A stretch of 64,000 bases of DNA from Pseudomonadota bacterium. GTDB taxonomy: Bacteria > Myxococcota_A > UBA9160 > JADFDR01. A program made the position numbers and the translations under genes. Position 1 is the first letter of the stretch; each line of letters begins with the position of its first letter. Where the stretch lies: assembly GCA_003353845.1 (NCBI GenBank), contig PIVT01000011.1, positions 1-64,000 on the forward strand, given 5' to 3'. Of the stretch, positions 24,955-34,513 are shown piece after piece. The notes under the pieces were generated by a model. It did not search any database. It saw nothing but the letters and a program-made list of their open reading frames with translations, and was not told where the DNA came from.

Positions 24955-26160
24955 TCACCCTTCCACTGCCAGCAACAGACCCGTGAGGTACTGGCCTTCG
25001 GGATGATGCAAGGAGACGGGGTGATCCACGGGCGAACCGAGTTCACGCAGCACCTGAAGCCGGCAGTGTGCATCCACCGCCGCACCAAAAACGATCTTTC
25101 GAAACAAGTCACCACTCACATAATGGGAACACGAGAACGCGAGTAAATGCGCACCTGGCGCGGTGTGTCGCAACGCGCGCAAAATGCCATCCTTATAAGC
25201 TCGACTGGCTTTGTCCACATCTCCTTTGCGTTTTGCAAAGGGGGGAGGATCGACGACGATCAAGTCATAGGTCTCTTTCGACTCACGTAAGAAACGGCCA
25301 ACATCCTGGTTGACTACGTGCACCTGGGTATCTTGCCCTGCGGGTCGGTTCAATTCCAGGTTGGTTTCGGCCGTGCGTGCCGCTTCCTTGGAGGATTCCA
25401 CCAAGGTCACTGCGCGCGCTCCACCACACATGGCCGCGACGCCAAACCCACCGGTATAGGCGTAAAGATCCAACACGCTCTTATCGCGAGCCAGTTCCTG
25501 AACCAAACTGCGCGCATCGCGTTGGTCCAAGAAGAATCCAGTCTTCTGCCCGTTCACGACATCCATTTGATAACGCCGTCCGCGTTCCTCAATTTCAATG
25601 GGCATGGCCGGCAGCTCGCCCCAGAGCACACCATTCTTCGCTTTCATGCCTTCGCGTCGGGAAGCCACACTGTCGGCACGCTCAAAGCCACAGCTCGCCC
25701 CGCCATTTTTCTTGAGTCGCTCGACAATTCGGTCACGTCGCAAGGACATGCCGATGCTGGAAAATTTCACAACCAACACATCGCCATAGCGATCGGCAAT
25801 CAACCCCGGCAAGCCATCGCCTTCCGCATTGATCAAGCGCAAGGACGTTTCCGAATCCAGCAGCGCGGAGTTGCGCCGCGCCAAGGCCAGGTCGATGAGT
25901 TCCTCCAGCCTCTCTTCGCGGGGTTCTTTCTCTCCGTAGGAAAGCAAGCGAACACGAATTTGTGACGCCGGTGAGTAATAGCCTGCACCGAGCGGACGCT
26001 TGTCGGCAGACAAAACCTGCACCAGGGATCCTGCCGTCAGGTTCGGCTGGCTGGCTTTCTCGTCCACGGAGCCCGACATCACCCAGGGATGCCCGCGCAG
26101 CAAGGAGCGCTCCCGTCCGGGTTTTAAGACCAACTCATCCACGCTCTTGGGATCTGACAT
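24955..26160 (-). CDS. rlmI: 23S rRNA (cytosine-C5)-methyltransferase, RlmI type
   Basis: This SAM-dependent RNA methyltransferase is of the COG1092 family. A PUA domain lies at about residues 8-80 (RSLLRGHPWVMSGSV). An EEHEE-like middle part contains DRYGDVLVVKFSS. The Rossmann methyltransferase domain has VLDLYAYTGGFGVAAMCGGA as the SAM site, DLIVVDPPPFAKRKGDV as motif IV, and FSCSHYVSGDLF with the catalytic cysteine. The length of 401 residues is normal. AAGGAAG ten bases before the ATG at 26160 favours this start over the GTG at 26169. The exact target base is inferred from the family. Confidence 0.9.
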   Translation of the reverse strand: MSDPKSVDELVLKPGRERSLLRGHPWVMSGSVDEKASQPNLTAGSLVQVLSADKRPLGAGYYSPASQIRVRLLSYGEKEPREERLEELIDLALARRNSALLDSETSLRLINAEGDGLPGLIADRYGDVLVVKFSSIGMSLRRDRIVERLKKNGGASCGFERADSVASRREGMKAKNGVLWGELPAMPIEIEERGRRYQMDVVNGQKTGFFLDQRDARSLVQELARDKSVLDLYAYTGGFGVAAMCGGARAVTLVESSKEAARTAETNLELNRPAGQDTQVHVVNQDVGRFLRESKETYDLIVVDPPPFAKRKGDVDKASRAYKDGILRALRHTAPGAHLLAFSCSHYVSGDLFRKIVFGAAVDAHCRLQVLRELGSPVDHPVSLHHPEGQYLTGLLLAVEG

Positions 26161-26453
26161 TTTTCTCACACTTCCTTTCCGGCATTTCTGTCTCGTCGCG
26201 CTCGCCTCTACTCGCCAAACCAGCGAGGAAACACGGCCCTTTGGGCTCCGAGTGTGTAGTCCGCGAATCCCAATCTCGCCAATGCCAAGAGAGGAAAGCG
26301 GCCGGCACAGGGGCCCGGACGAACATAAAGAGCTTTCAGCGCGAAAGCATCCGGATTATGCGATAGCTTCCGCTGACATTTTACGGAGCTGCCCTTCGGC
26401 CGTGCGCCAGACAACGAAGCTGAGAGCAGACCGCCAACTGAGGAGAAACCATC

Positions 26454-27281
26454 GTGACGCCAAAAAACCACTCTGTGCAAAAAGCATTGAAACAAAGCAA
26501 GCTCGTAGTCTCCGCCCTGGTTCTCGCATTTCTGAGTACTTCCTGTGTTGTCATCGACGATGGCGAAGTGGGAGTCATCAAACGCTTTGGGACCATCGCG
26601 GACGAACCCGTGGGTTCAGGGCTTACGATCGTTGCTCCTGTGATACGCGAGATTGAGATTTGGAATACCAAGCTTCAAGAAGTCAAAGAGGCCGCTTCCG
26701 TCCCCTCCTCCGAGGGATTGATCGTCGGTCTTGAGGTGTCGCTGCTGTTTCGCGTGCTGCCCAGTGCCACACCCACCATTCGCAAAACCGTCGGACGCGA
26801 GTACGGACACAAATTAGTCATTCCCTATTTCCGCAGCTCCATGCGCGACACGGTGGCGGCCTACCCAGTCAAGAGCATCTACAGCAATGAGGGACGGCTC
26901 GAAATCTCAGCAGCCATCGAGAAATCCCTTCAGGAAGAATTGTCATCCCACGGCATCACCATTGAAAAAGTACTTTTGCGTGACGTCAAACTCCCCGAGC
27001 GTTTCAAGCAGAGCATCGAAGCAAAGCTCACGGCCGAGCAACGCGTACAGCAAAAACAATTTGAATTGGATCAGGCGCGCAAGGATGCCGAGATTGAAGT
27101 GGCTCGCGCCAAAGGCGCCGCAGAAGCGCAAAAGATTATCAACACCACCTTGTCCTCGGGCTACCTACAATACTTGTGGATTCAAACCTTGAACCAGAAC
27201 CCCAACGTGATCTACGTGGCTACGGAAGCCAACATGCCCATCTACAAGGGCGTCGCGAACAGAGGGGCAGCAGCCAAGTAG
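26454..27281 (+). CDS. SPFH/Band 7 (prohibitin-like) lipoprotein
   Basis: This is a membrane-scaffold protein of the stomatin/prohibitin group, 275 residues. The N-terminal signal ends in a lipobox-like LSTSC. The SPFH domain follows (GEVGVIKRFGTIADEPVGSG, then IVAPVIREIEIWNTKLQEV). A charged helical region (AKLTAEQRVQQKQFELDQAR, then KGAAEAQKIINTT) drives oligomerisation. The GTG start has GAGGAG eight bases upstream. No protease such as FtsH or NfeD is adjacent, so its partner is unknown. The lipid anchor in place of a transmembrane helix is unusual for this family. Confidence 0.88.
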   Translation: MTPKNHSVQKALKQSKLVVSALVLAFLSTSCVVIDDGEVGVIKRFGTIADEPVGSGLTIVAPVIREIEIWNTKLQEVKEAASVPSSEGLIVGLEVSLLFRVLPSATPTIRKTVGREYGHKLVIPYFRSSMRDTVAAYPVKSIYSNEGRLEISAAIEKSLQEELSSHGITIEKVLLRDVKLPERFKQSIEAKLTAEQRVQQKQFELDQARKDAEIEVARAKGAAEAQKIINTTLSSGYLQYLWIQTLNQNPNVIYVATEANMPIYKGVANRGAAAK

Positions 27282-27324
27282 CGAGATGTGGTGTGAAGGG
27301 CTGCGCGGCGTGTGCCGCTGAGGT

Positions 27325-28002
27325 TCAATGATTGAATGGCGTCTGCCCAGGCGCGCTGGCCAGCAGCTCACACACATAGTCATGGATGGCATTGCGATCC
27401 GATGACGCGGTGGCGTTAAATACGAGACCGACATCGGGGAGCATGTGGTAGGCCACATCGGCGTCGGTCTCGATTTCTCCCGCGTTGGGCAGCGTAATGA
27501 TCAGACGCAGGCGCGTCCCCAGGGAGAGCATCTCCGGACTGCGCAAGAGGCAGCCGTTGTCCGAAAGGGAGAGAACAGCGGCCTGCGACTCCTGCCCATC
27601 CAGTTCGTAACGGGCCTGGAGTTCCGTGGAGACACGAGGCGTTGAGCGCGGCATCTCTTCCAACACCGTCTGCAAAAGACGGAACAAGTCGTGGAGACCT
27701 GCGGGACGCATGATGGCACCGCTGATCCGTCGATCCTTGATTTCGGAGCCCTCCCGCCCCGTGAGCATGATAATGGGCTCGGGCGCGTCCTTCAGTGCGG
27801 GGACTTCGTCCCAACAGCGATCGTCCACCAGGCGTAAATCAGGTTTCCCCACACGCGTGGGCGAGGCCTCATGCATGAGTGCCCAATCTGCGGCTGGCAA
27901 AATGCTATAGCCCACGCGACCGAGGATTTTTTCAGTCGGATCGGCAATGGCGCGGTTTTCACAATGTGAAACCAAAATTCGTCGGATAGGCAATTCGTTC
28001 AT
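27325..28002 (-). CDS. Receiver-like and PilZ-domain protein
   Basis: This 225-residue cytoplasmic protein probably senses cyclic di-GMP. Residues 1-115 resemble a receiver domain (RRILVSHCENRAIADPTEKI, then PEPIIMLTGRE) but lack a clear acidic pocket, so it is probably a pseudo-receiver. Residues 120-215 resemble PilZ: PRVSTELQARYELDGQ is followed by AAVLSLSDNGCLL, then LPNAGEIETDADVAYHM and GLVFNAT. The ligand motif Asp/Asn-x-Ser-x-x-Gly reads SLSDNG, so one residue is changed and binding may be weak. It belongs with the GEMM-like leader near 44.8 kb as a hint of cyclic-di-GMP signalling. Confidence 0.7.
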   Translation of the reverse strand: MNELPIRRILVSHCENRAIADPTEKILGRVGYSILPAADWALMHEASPTRVGKPDLRLVDDRCWDEVPALKDAPEPIIMLTGREGSEIKDRRISGAIMRPAGLHDLFRLLQTVLEEMPRSTPRVSTELQARYELDGQESQAAVLSLSDNGCLLRSPEMLSLGTRLRLIITLPNAGEIETDADVAYHMLPDVGLVFNATASSDRNAIHDYVCELLASAPGQTPFNH

Positions 28003-28052
28003 AGAGTTCTCTTATCGGCGCTCAGAAAGAGCATATTGAGGTTCGAAATCGA

Positions 28053-29057
28053 TTACAGCTCGTCTCGAAATCGCGACAGAACCTCTCGGGCAAAGAGCCC
28101 CATCTGACTGGGAACGAAGAAAGAGCAGACAACTCGCTGGAATCCGAGCTCCTCCTGCAGGCTGCTGAGTTTCTCCACACAACTCACTGGTGTCCCCACG
28201 AGGGTCATGGGCGAGTTGCGCACCAATGAGGACTCGACTCCGAGCCCCTGAGCCGCCGAGGTCAACACAGCATCCACTGCTTTTTGTTCCTCATCGATCA
28301 ACACCTGGACGTTCACGGCGATCTCCAGAGCCCCCGGATCCCGTCCCGCTTTTTCTGCCGCCCGATGTACCGCTTGTACCTTCGAGCGCAGCTCCTGTGC
28401 CGTCGTCGCCAAGCCACGCGGCAAATCCATTCGTTGGGGCGTAAGCCACGGGGGAATAATGTTAACGGCATCGGCATAGCGGCCGGCAATTTCCAATAAG
28501 GCCGGTGCGCTGCCACCCACCGTAATGCGGGGGATCGAGGGCTGAAGCAGGCGCGGCTCTGTCAACAAATCGCAAACCTGGAAGATCTTCCCTTGGTAGT
28601 TCACGCGTTCTTGGGTCCAATAGGCGTGTAAAATTTCCAGGGTCTCCGTGAGCAACGCGCGACGTTCAGAGGCCGAGGGGAAAGGAATTCCCATGGCCTC
28701 AAACTCGGCTCGATACCAACCTGCCCCGATCCCCAAGCTTGCCCGCCCACCCGACAGGCGATCCAAGCTGGTGATGGCTCGCGCCAACTGCACGGGATGG
28801 TGAAAGGGCGCGCACACCACCGCTTGCCCCAATTGCACACGCGAGGTGGCATGGGCCAGGGCACCCAAGGTGGTAAACAAACATGCCCGTCCCTCCAATC
28901 CGTCTTCAAAACGACGGGGCTGAAAGATATGGTCGGGCAGGCTCAGGGCATCAAAACCCAAAGCATCGGCTTGTACGCCCACTTCAAGCGCCTGTACGGG
29001 GTCCGAAGCGGGGAGACTCACTTCAAATTGCAGCGTTTTTTTCGGCGTCGAGTTCAT
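28053..29057 (-). CDS. LLM-class (luciferase-like, F420-type) oxidoreductase
   Basis: This TIM-barrel flavin- or F420-dependent oxidoreductase has 334 residues from the ATG at 29057. Family features are DALGFDALSLPDHIFQP near the N-terminus, VQLGQAVVCAPFHHPVQLAR, LDRLSGGRASLGIGAGWYRA (the cofactor-binding stretch) and RITVGGSAPALLEIAGRYAD. This pattern is commonest in F420-using actinobacteria and in some soil and marine proteobacteria. The frame is open 17 codons further upstream, but those residues do not resemble the family. The substrate is unknown. Confidence 0.87.
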   Translation of the reverse strand: MNSTPKKTLQFEVSLPASDPVQALEVGVQADALGFDALSLPDHIFQPRRFEDGLEGRACLFTTLGALAHATSRVQLGQAVVCAPFHHPVQLARAITSLDRLSGGRASLGIGAGWYRAEFEAMGIPFPSASERRALLTETLEILHAYWTQERVNYQGKIFQVCDLLTEPRLLQPSIPRITVGGSAPALLEIAGRYADAVNIIPPWLTPQRMDLPRGLATTAQELRSKVQAVHRAAEKAGRDPGALEIAVNVQVLIDEEQKAVDAVLTSAAQGLGVESSLVRNSPMTLVGTPVSCVEKLSSLQEELGFQRVVCSFFVPSQMGLFAREVLSRFRDEL

Positions 29058-29184
29058 GCGTCGCGGTTTCCATCCACTTCTCTGTTCACAACCACAGAAG
29101 CATACCAAGCTGCGGGGATCTTGTTATTGTGTTGATCGATTCTAGAAGCGCCTGCCAGCAAGAAAACCAAGACGAGAATGAGAA

Positions 29185-30195
29185 ATGGCCCCGCCCGACG
29201 CTCCCAAACAGCCGATTCACCCCAACGACGCCTTGTTTTCCGGCGAGATCGCCTTCCCTGTTCTCCCCGTTTGTGAACACTTCGCGGGAAACGAAAAGCT
29301 CATCGGCAAGGCCTTTGCGCTGCAAGAGGCCATGGGACCCCTGTTTGACATCACCTGTGATTGTGAGGACGGTGCTCCGGCGGGCCAGGAAAAAGAACAT
29401 GCTGAGATGATCGTGCGCATGCTCAATAGCAAGGCCAATGCCTTTGGCATGGCCGGAGCGCGAGTACACGACGCAAGCCACCCTTGCTGGCGGCAAGACC
29501 TCAACATTCTTTTGCGCGGCGCAGGAGAGCGCCTGGCCTATATCACCTTCCCCAAGCCACGCAGTGCCGACGATGTCCGGGAGATGATGGATTACATTGG
29601 CCGCGTAAGTGTGGAACTCGGGCTCGCGCGCAAAATTCCCGTCCACGTGCTGATTGAAACTCACGGTGCGCTGCGCGACGTGTGGGAGATTGCCAGCCTG
29701 TCCGGCGTGCAAGTCCTCGACCTGGGTCTACTGGATTTCATTTCGGCACATCACGGTGCCATCGGCTCAGAGGCCATGCGCAGCCCGGGTCAGTTCACGC
29801 ACCCCCTGATCTGTCGGGCGCGGGCCGAGATTGCCGCCGCCGCGCTGGCCAATGGCTGCGTTCCCTCGCACAGCATCACCGTGGACATGAAAAACGCCGA
29901 ACAAACCTACGAAGACGCGCGGCGAGCGCGCAGCGAATTCGGTTATCTACGCATGTACAGCATCTACCCCACGCAGATTCAACCCATCATCGATGCCATG
30001 AAACCCGGCTTCGAGGAGGTCCGCAACGCCGCTGCCATCCTGTGCAAAGCCAGTGCCGTCCACTGGGCACCCATTCAGCACGAGGACGAACTGCACGACC
30101 GAGCCAGTTATCGTTTTTACTGGGAGTTATTGCAACGCGCGCGATTCACGGGTGTCAAAATCGACCCAGAGGCCGAGCAGCTCTTTTTCTCTTAG
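29185..30195 (+). CDS. HpcH/HpaI aldolase / CitE-like (malyl-CoA lyase type) protein
   Basis: This TIM-barrel lyase of the CitE/HpcH superfamily has 336 residues and acts on beta-hydroxyacyl-CoA or 2-keto acids. Visible motifs are the acidic metal-binding stretch DITCDCEDGAP, GARVHDASHPCW at the place of the usual Arg-substrate motif, VHVLIETHGALRDVWEIA with the catalytic glutamate, and LGLLDFISAHHGAIG, the metal-aspartate region. The C-terminal lid is unusually long and includes HWAPIQHEDELHDRASYRFY. It is divergent from the LLM gene and convergent with nadA. The exact reaction is not readable. Confidence 0.85.
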   Translation: MAPPDAPKQPIHPNDALFSGEIAFPVLPVCEHFAGNEKLIGKAFALQEAMGPLFDITCDCEDGAPAGQEKEHAEMIVRMLNSKANAFGMAGARVHDASHPCWRQDLNILLRGAGERLAYITFPKPRSADDVREMMDYIGRVSVELGLARKIPVHVLIETHGALRDVWEIASLSGVQVLDLGLLDFISAHHGAIGSEAMRSPGQFTHPLICRARAEIAAAALANGCVPSHSITVDMKNAEQTYEDARRARSEFGYLRMYSIYPTQIQPIIDAMKPGFEEVRNAAAILCKASAVHWAPIQHEDELHDRASYRFYWELLQRARFTGVKIDPEAEQLFFS

Positions 30196-30204
30196 GGCAT
30201 TTTT

Positions 30205-31179
30205 TTAAGACAGTTCCAACATTTTTTCGATGGGGATCAGCGCTTGTTTGCGCGTTCCCTCGGGCACGCTCACCTCAGGGTCGAGGTCATGCAGGCAACG
30301 ATAGAGTTTCTCCAAGGTGTTCAAGCGCATGTACGGACATTGATTGCAGGCGCAGCTCTCATCCTGGCCCGGCGCTTGAATCAATTCCTTGTCGGGAACG
30401 AGCTTTCGAATCTGGTGGAACACCCCTTCTTCGGTAGCAATAATCAAGGTGTTGGCCGGACTGTCCACTGCGCGCTGAATGATGCCTGTCGTGGAACCGA
30501 TGTAGTCGGACATTTCCAACACGGCTTCTTCACATTCAGGGTGGGCTAACACTTCCGCTTTGGGATGCCGCATCAAAAGTTTGGACAATCCCTTGGCGCT
30601 GAACAGTTCGTGCACTTCGCAAGCGCCTTGCCAGATCAGCATGTCCTTGCGCCCCGTTTGCTGCCCGACAAATCGAGCCAGGTGGCGATCGGGAGCAAAA
30701 ATGATGGGGTGGTCCTTGTAATGCTTCACGATGCGCGGCGCGTTGGACGAGGTACAGATCACATCGGAGAGTGCCTTCACCTCAGCCGAGCAATTGATGT
30801 AACTGATCACCTTGTGATCCGGATGCTCGGCCACAAATTTTTCAAATTCATCTGCCGGGCAACCGTCGGCCAGGGAGCAACCCGCTTCCAAATCGGGCAC
30901 GACCACCTTGCGATCCGGATTCAAAATCTTCGCGGTTTCCGCCATGAAGTGAACGCCACAAAAGGCGATGACATCGCGCTCCACATTTTGGGCGGCACGC
31001 GCCAAGGCCAGGGAATCACCCACCACGTCAGCCAGGTCTTGGATCTCCGACTCCTGGTAGTAGTGGGCCAAAATGATGGCGTTGCGCTCTTCCTTCAAGT
31101 CGCGGATGGCTTGTTCTAGATCTTCCGGTAGGTCGTCCGGCGTTGGGGGAAACTCTGTGCGTTGTCGATCTTCAGTCAT
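30205..31179 (-). CDS. nadA: Quinolinate synthase A
   Basis: This condenses iminoaspartate with dihydroxyacetone phosphate to quinolinate in de novo NAD synthesis. It uses a [4Fe-4S] cluster. The signature [20 protein letters not shown] is near residue 35. The three cluster cysteines expected for the family lie in [14 protein letters not shown], in the AHPECEEAV region, and in the [17 protein letters not shown] motif near residue 280. The length of 324 residues is typical. Its start overlaps the srkA stop by four bases, so the pair is co-transcribed. No nadB or nadC is nearby. Confidence 0.95.
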   Translation of the reverse strand: MTEDRQRTEFPPTPDDLPEDLEQAIRDLKEERNAIILAHYYQESEIQDLADVVGDSLALARAAQNVERDVIAFCGVHFMAETAKILNPDRKVVVPDLEAGCSLADGCPADEFEKFVAEHPDHKVISYINCSAEVKALSDVICTSSNAPRIVKHYKDHPIIFAPDRHLARFVGQQTGRKDMLIWQGACEVHELFSAKGLSKLLMRHPKAEVLAHPECEEAVLEMSDYIGSTTGIIQRAVDSPANTLIIATEEGVFHQIRKLVPDKELIQAPGQDESCACNQCPYMRLNTLEKLYRCLHDLDPEVSVPEGTRKQALIPIEKMLELS

Positions 31180-32159
31180 GGGTCCAGTCTAGCGAACTCG
31201 CCCTCTTCGCTGCGAATACGCTCAAGTTGCAATTCTAAATCCCGGGTTTCGGTTTCCCAGTATTGGTCGGTACCAAAGTGAGGGAAGGCCCTGGAGAAAG
31301 CGGGGTCTTCCCAGCGCTTGGCGATCCACCCAGCGTAAAAAACAAAGCGCAAAGCCCGCAAGGGTTCGACCAAGCCAAACCAACTATTTTCAAAGCCCCG
31401 AAACTGTCGATAGGCTTCAATGAATACTGAACGCTGGCGCTTGGATTCAAAATCCTGTCCCGGTAACAGCATCCATACATCGTGTACCGCCGGCCCCGTC
31501 AAGAAATCATCGAAATCCAAGAAGAACCAGCCCTCGGTCCCCTGCAATAGGTTCCCCATGTGGCAGTCGCCGTGGATGCGCAGATAGGGCACCTGGTCGG
31601 AGCGCTCGTCGTAAATCTCGGCCACTTCTTCTACGACCTCAGCAAAACGATTGGCACAAGCAGGCGGCAGAAAACCATTGTCTTCCAGTAAGTCCAAAGC
31701 CATCAAACCAATGCTCTCACCTGTTAAGACCCGCCGCGCCGGGGCTTCTGCGCCCTCCCCCACATTGTGAATGCGGGCCACCAATCGACCCAGGACTTCC
31801 AATTGTCCATCGTTCAATTCTTCAGGTGCGCGTCCACCTGTGCGCGGCCAAAGGGCGTAATAAATGCCCTCGACCTCCTTCACAGAACTGCCGTCTGAAA
31901 ATTTCAGCGGGGCACAAACGGGGATTTCCGCCTCACGCAAATCAAAGAGGAACTGGTGCTCTTCTCGAATGGCCTCGAGGCTCCAGCGACCCGGGCGATA
32001 AAACTTGGCGACCACATGGGATCCATCTTCCAGGCGCAGGTCGTAGACACGGTTTTCAAGGCTGTTGAGTGCCGTGCAATGGCCCGTGGGCAGAAAACCA
32101 CCCGTCTCGACGGCGTGCAGGACCCAATCCGGGGTTAGACGATAAAAGAATTCAGTCAT
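31176..32159 (-). CDS. srkA: Stress-response kinase A (SrkA/YihE)
   Basis: This aminoglycoside-phosphotransferase-fold Ser/Thr kinase of 327 residues counters stress-induced death in enterobacteria. [29 protein letters not shown] is split here as [10 protein letters not shown] and [12 protein letters not shown], the ATP-binding lysine region. [16 protein letters not shown] is the catalytic loop and [18 protein letters not shown] the metal site. These follow the E. coli SrkA pattern closely. nadA overlaps its end. Confidence 0.93.
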   Translation of the reverse strand: MTEFFYRLTPDWVLHAVETGGFLPTGHCTALNSLENRVYDLRLEDGSHVVAKFYRPGRWSLEAIREEHQFLFDLREAEIPVCAPLKFSDGSSVKEVEGIYYALWPRTGGRAPEELNDGQLEVLGRLVARIHNVGEGAEAPARRVLTGESIGLMALDLLEDNGFLPPACANRFAEVVEEVAEIYDERSDQVPYLRIHGDCHMGNLLQGTEGWFFLDFDDFLTGPAVHDVWMLLPGQDFESKRQRSVFIEAYRQFRGFENSWFGLVEPLRALRFVFYAGWIAKRWEDPAFSRAFPHFGTDQYWETETRDLELQLERIRSEEGEFARLDP

Positions 32160-32315
32160 TGGGAGCGGAGCATACAGAACAAAGGGCCGGGCATCCTCGC
32201 TCTTTCCAACCCACTTCCACCCTGGGGTCCATCACAGCTCAAAAAACATCGCCGCACTGAGGCCCGGACCCGCAAGACCCGATAGGATACGGCGCTGAAA
32301 AGGAGTCTTAAGTTT

Positions 32316-32567
32316 ATGAAAAAGTTCTTTCGCACCGTCGGGCTCGCCCTGCTGGGCGCCTTGGTCTTTGGCTTGGTCGTTGGCACAATGATCGACCGGC
32401 GGGCCCAGAAAGCGGTCATCTATATCGGGATGATCGAAACGCTCGAAAGGATCGGACTCCAAGATCAGGAATTTTTGCGGGAGGTCCAGGTTCGTTCGCT
32501 GGAACCCGAGCGCTTGTTCTCAACCCGGGCCAGGACAAACAGCAGGTCCGACAGCCGGTTCACATAA
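32316..32567 (+). CDS. Small single-pass membrane protein, hypothetical
   Basis: An 83-residue frame begins at an ATG with AAGGAG 11 bases upstream. It starts with KKFFRTVG and one hydrophobic helix (LALLGALVFGLVVGTMI), followed by a charged tail. I do not recognise a family. The last 100 bases run antisense through the end of the adenosyltransferase gene, and the tail becomes Arg- and Ser-rich there. The true protein may be shorter, or its end may have been lost. The ribosome site and helix support a real gene. Confidence 0.45.
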   Translation: MKKFFRTVGLALLGALVFGLVVGTMIDRRAQKAVIYIGMIETLERIGLQDQEFLREVQVRSLEPERLFSTRARTNSRSDSRFT

Positions 32568-33025
32568 CGCAGCGCCACCTCGGGCAAGGCATCGGCGCGC
32601 TGCGCCACCAACAGAGTGCGTTCCAAGCGACGACACACTGCCCGCGCCAGGTGCAACTGAGCACCGGCGGCGGAACCACCAGGCAAGATAAAACTCTTCA
32701 AGGGTTCGAGTTCCGTTTCAAAGGCATCGATGCGCTCTTCCAGATGCTCGATATCGGAATCGATTACCCCGTAATCCAAGGGTTCGGTACGACTCGCCAA
32801 ATCGGCCGTGGCCAGCACGGCTCCCAACTCAAACAAACTCGCCTGCACCTGATGCAGGACCTCGCTCACTTCTTTACTCACACAGAGCGTCACGCAAACA
32901 CCGAGCTGTGCATTGAGCTCGTCAGCCGTCCCGCAAGCGGCCATCTTGCTGTCGTCTTTGGTAACACGCTTTCCGCCCAAGAGGTCGGTCTCACCTCCAT
33001 CGCCGCGTCGTGTGTAAATCTTCAT
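32465..33025 (-). CDS. Cob(I)yrinic acid a,c-diamide adenosyltransferase, PduO type
   Basis: This transfers the adenosyl group of ATP to Co(I) of cobalamin, making coenzyme B12. The N-terminal MKIYTRRGDGGETDLLGGKRV is split here as KIYTRRGDGGETDLLGG. It binds ATP, as in PduO and human MMAB. FILPGGSAAGAQLHLARAVCRRLER is the helix with the conserved arginines (FILPGGS, then RAVCRRLER). The C-terminal VALRYVNRLSDLLFVLAR also matches. The length of 186 residues is normal. Its start shares one base with the end of the CcmH gene. It shows that the organism handles cobamides, as the methyl-transfer cassette at 15-20 kb requires, although that cassette needs methylcobamide, not adenosylcobamide. Confidence 0.93.
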   Translation of the reverse strand: MKIYTRRGDGGETDLLGGKRVTKDDSKMAACGTADELNAQLGVCVTLCVSKEVSEVLHQVQASLFELGAVLATADLASRTEPLDYGVIDSDIEHLEERIDAFETELEPLKSFILPGGSAAGAQLHLARAVCRRLERTLLVAQRADALPEVALRYVNRLSDLLFVLARVENKRSGSSERTWTSRKNS

Positions 33026-33531
33026 CAGACACCCAACTCTTGATCAACAATGCGCGCAAGCTCGGGATCTTCTTCTGCAGGAGGCCCCTCGGCCAGCGAC
33101 CCGATTAGACTGACAGCGGCACCCGCACGCTGGCGTTTCAAGAAAAAGACGACGAACCCAGCACCGAGAATAATCAATACGACGGGAATGATATAAGCCC
33201 ACTGTCCACCGCCGCTGGCCAAAGGAGAAGCGCGCATGATTTCGCCGTAGCTCTGGTAGAGTTCGGCCTTCACCTCTTCCTCGCTGCGACCCGCCTCTTC
33301 TTGCTCAACAATCCAAACGCGCATGTCCGCCGCTTGAGGGCTGCTGCACGCGGCCAGGGTTCGCCCGGGACAAAAGGGACTCATGAGTTCATGGCTGAGC
33401 TTATAGCCCCACTCTTGCTCTTCAGCCGCAGCGGAGCCCGACAAGACCACGCCACTTAAGAGCAAGCAGAGAAGAATCAAAAAGCCTGAACCGCAACGAG
33501 AGCGAGATTTGCCCCTCAGAAATGTAGACAC
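33025..33531 (-). CDS. ccmH: Cytochrome c biogenesis protein CcmH-like
   Basis: This is a thiol-redox and apocytochrome-handling subunit of cytochrome c maturation (CcmH/CycL family), 168 residues. It has a signal or anchor helix (ILLCLLLSGVVLSGSAAA). A periplasmic three-helix region reads ELMSPFCPGRTLAACSSPQA, then MRVWIVEQEEAGRSEEEV. One transmembrane helix follows (WAYIIPVVLIILGAGFVVFF). The usual redox motif LRCxxC is replaced by two cysteines eight residues apart, in the CPGRTLAAC form. No other ccm genes are near, so it may serve a cluster elsewhere. Confidence 0.8.
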   Translation of the reverse strand: MSTFLRGKSRSRCGSGFLILLCLLLSGVVLSGSAAAEEQEWGYKLSHELMSPFCPGRTLAACSSPQAADMRVWIVEQEEAGRSEEEVKAELYQSYGEIMRASPLASGGGQWAYIIPVVLIILGAGFVVFFLKRQRAGAAVSLIGSLAEGPPAEEDPELARIVDQELGV

Positions 33532-33541
33532 GCTTCTCCCC

Positions 33542-34378
33542 CTATCGAATGCGCTTAAAGGTCGGCTCGACGATCACTTTGGAGCCCGCGGTCACCGAAT
33601 CGGTCAACCACACGTTACCTCCGATGACACTGCCTTTACCGATCACGGTTTGCCCTCCGAGAATGGTGGCCTCAGCATAAATCGTCACATCATCTTCAAT
33701 GGTGGGGTGGCGTTTCACGCCGCGGATCATATTCCCGTCCTTGTCGAGATCAAAAGACAAAGCGCCCAGGGTCACACCTTGGTACAGCTTGACACGATCT
33801 CCGATATCCGTGGTTTCACCAATCACAACACCCGTGCCATGGTCGATAAAAAAGCTGCGGCCGATGCGAGCGCCGGGGTGGATATCAATGCCCGTGGCTT
33901 GATGCGCGTGCTCCGTCATGATGCGCGGCAAGAGCGGCACGCCCGCGTCGTACAACACATGAGCGACACGCTGAATCGTGACGGCTTTAATGGAGGGGTA
34001 GGAAAGAATGATCTCAGCAAAACTCTTGGCCGCCGGGTCGCCGTTGTAGGCCGCTTCCACGTCCTCGGCCACGATGGAGCGCAACTCGACCAGGGACTCG
34101 AGAAAAACCTGGGTCGCCTTCTCCCGGCTCAAGGTCTCGGGCAGGGACACGGTGCGCAAGAGGTGCTGCAAGCCATCGGTCACCGACTCCAGCCGAGAGC
34201 GGATCTCCGTCTTCTCCTGGGTCTTGAGCACCAGGTCCAAGGCCTGCTCCGTCCACACCACCACGTCGGCGGTCTCGGGAAAGCCCTGCTCCCCCGCTTG
34301 GGCAATGGAGTCGCTCGATGTCCTCGAAAGCGCCCGCGCGGTAGTTTCAATTACCTTATCAATGTCTGACCCGGTCAT
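33542..34378 (-). CDS. cysE: Serine O-acetyltransferase
   Basis: This acetylates serine for cysteine synthesis. After an N-terminal helical domain (residues 1-130) comes a left-handed beta-helix of hexapeptide repeats. The run includes GIDIHPGARIGRSFFIDHGT, then GVVIGETTDIGDRVKLYQGV and HPTIEDDVTIYAEATILGGQ. DIHPGAxIG and HGTGVVIGET are the family signature. The frame is open 48 codons upstream of the chosen ATG at 34378, but AGGAGAG lies immediately before this ATG and the upstream residues are not family-like. The length of 278 residues fits EpsC-type enzymes. Confidence 0.93.
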   Translation of the reverse strand: MTGSDIDKVIETTARALSRTSSDSIAQAGEQGFPETADVVVWTEQALDLVLKTQEKTEIRSRLESVTDGLQHLLRTVSLPETLSREKATQVFLESLVELRSIVAEDVEAAYNGDPAAKSFAEIILSYPSIKAVTIQRVAHVLYDAGVPLLPRIMTEHAHQATGIDIHPGARIGRSFFIDHGTGVVIGETTDIGDRVKLYQGVTLGALSFDLDKDGNMIRGVKRHPTIEDDVTIYAEATILGGQTVIGKGSVIGGNVWLTDSVTAGSKVIVEPTFKRIR

Positions 34379-34513
34379 CTCTCTCTCCTGGCCGGGCCTT
34401 CTCCGGCCCGGTATCAACGATCTGATTCTAGCGCGACAAACCGTTGCTGCCCCTAGTCGCCAGTGATAGGGTCGATAAAGAGCCTCGATAAATCGCGTGG
34501 ATCCACAGCGTCG

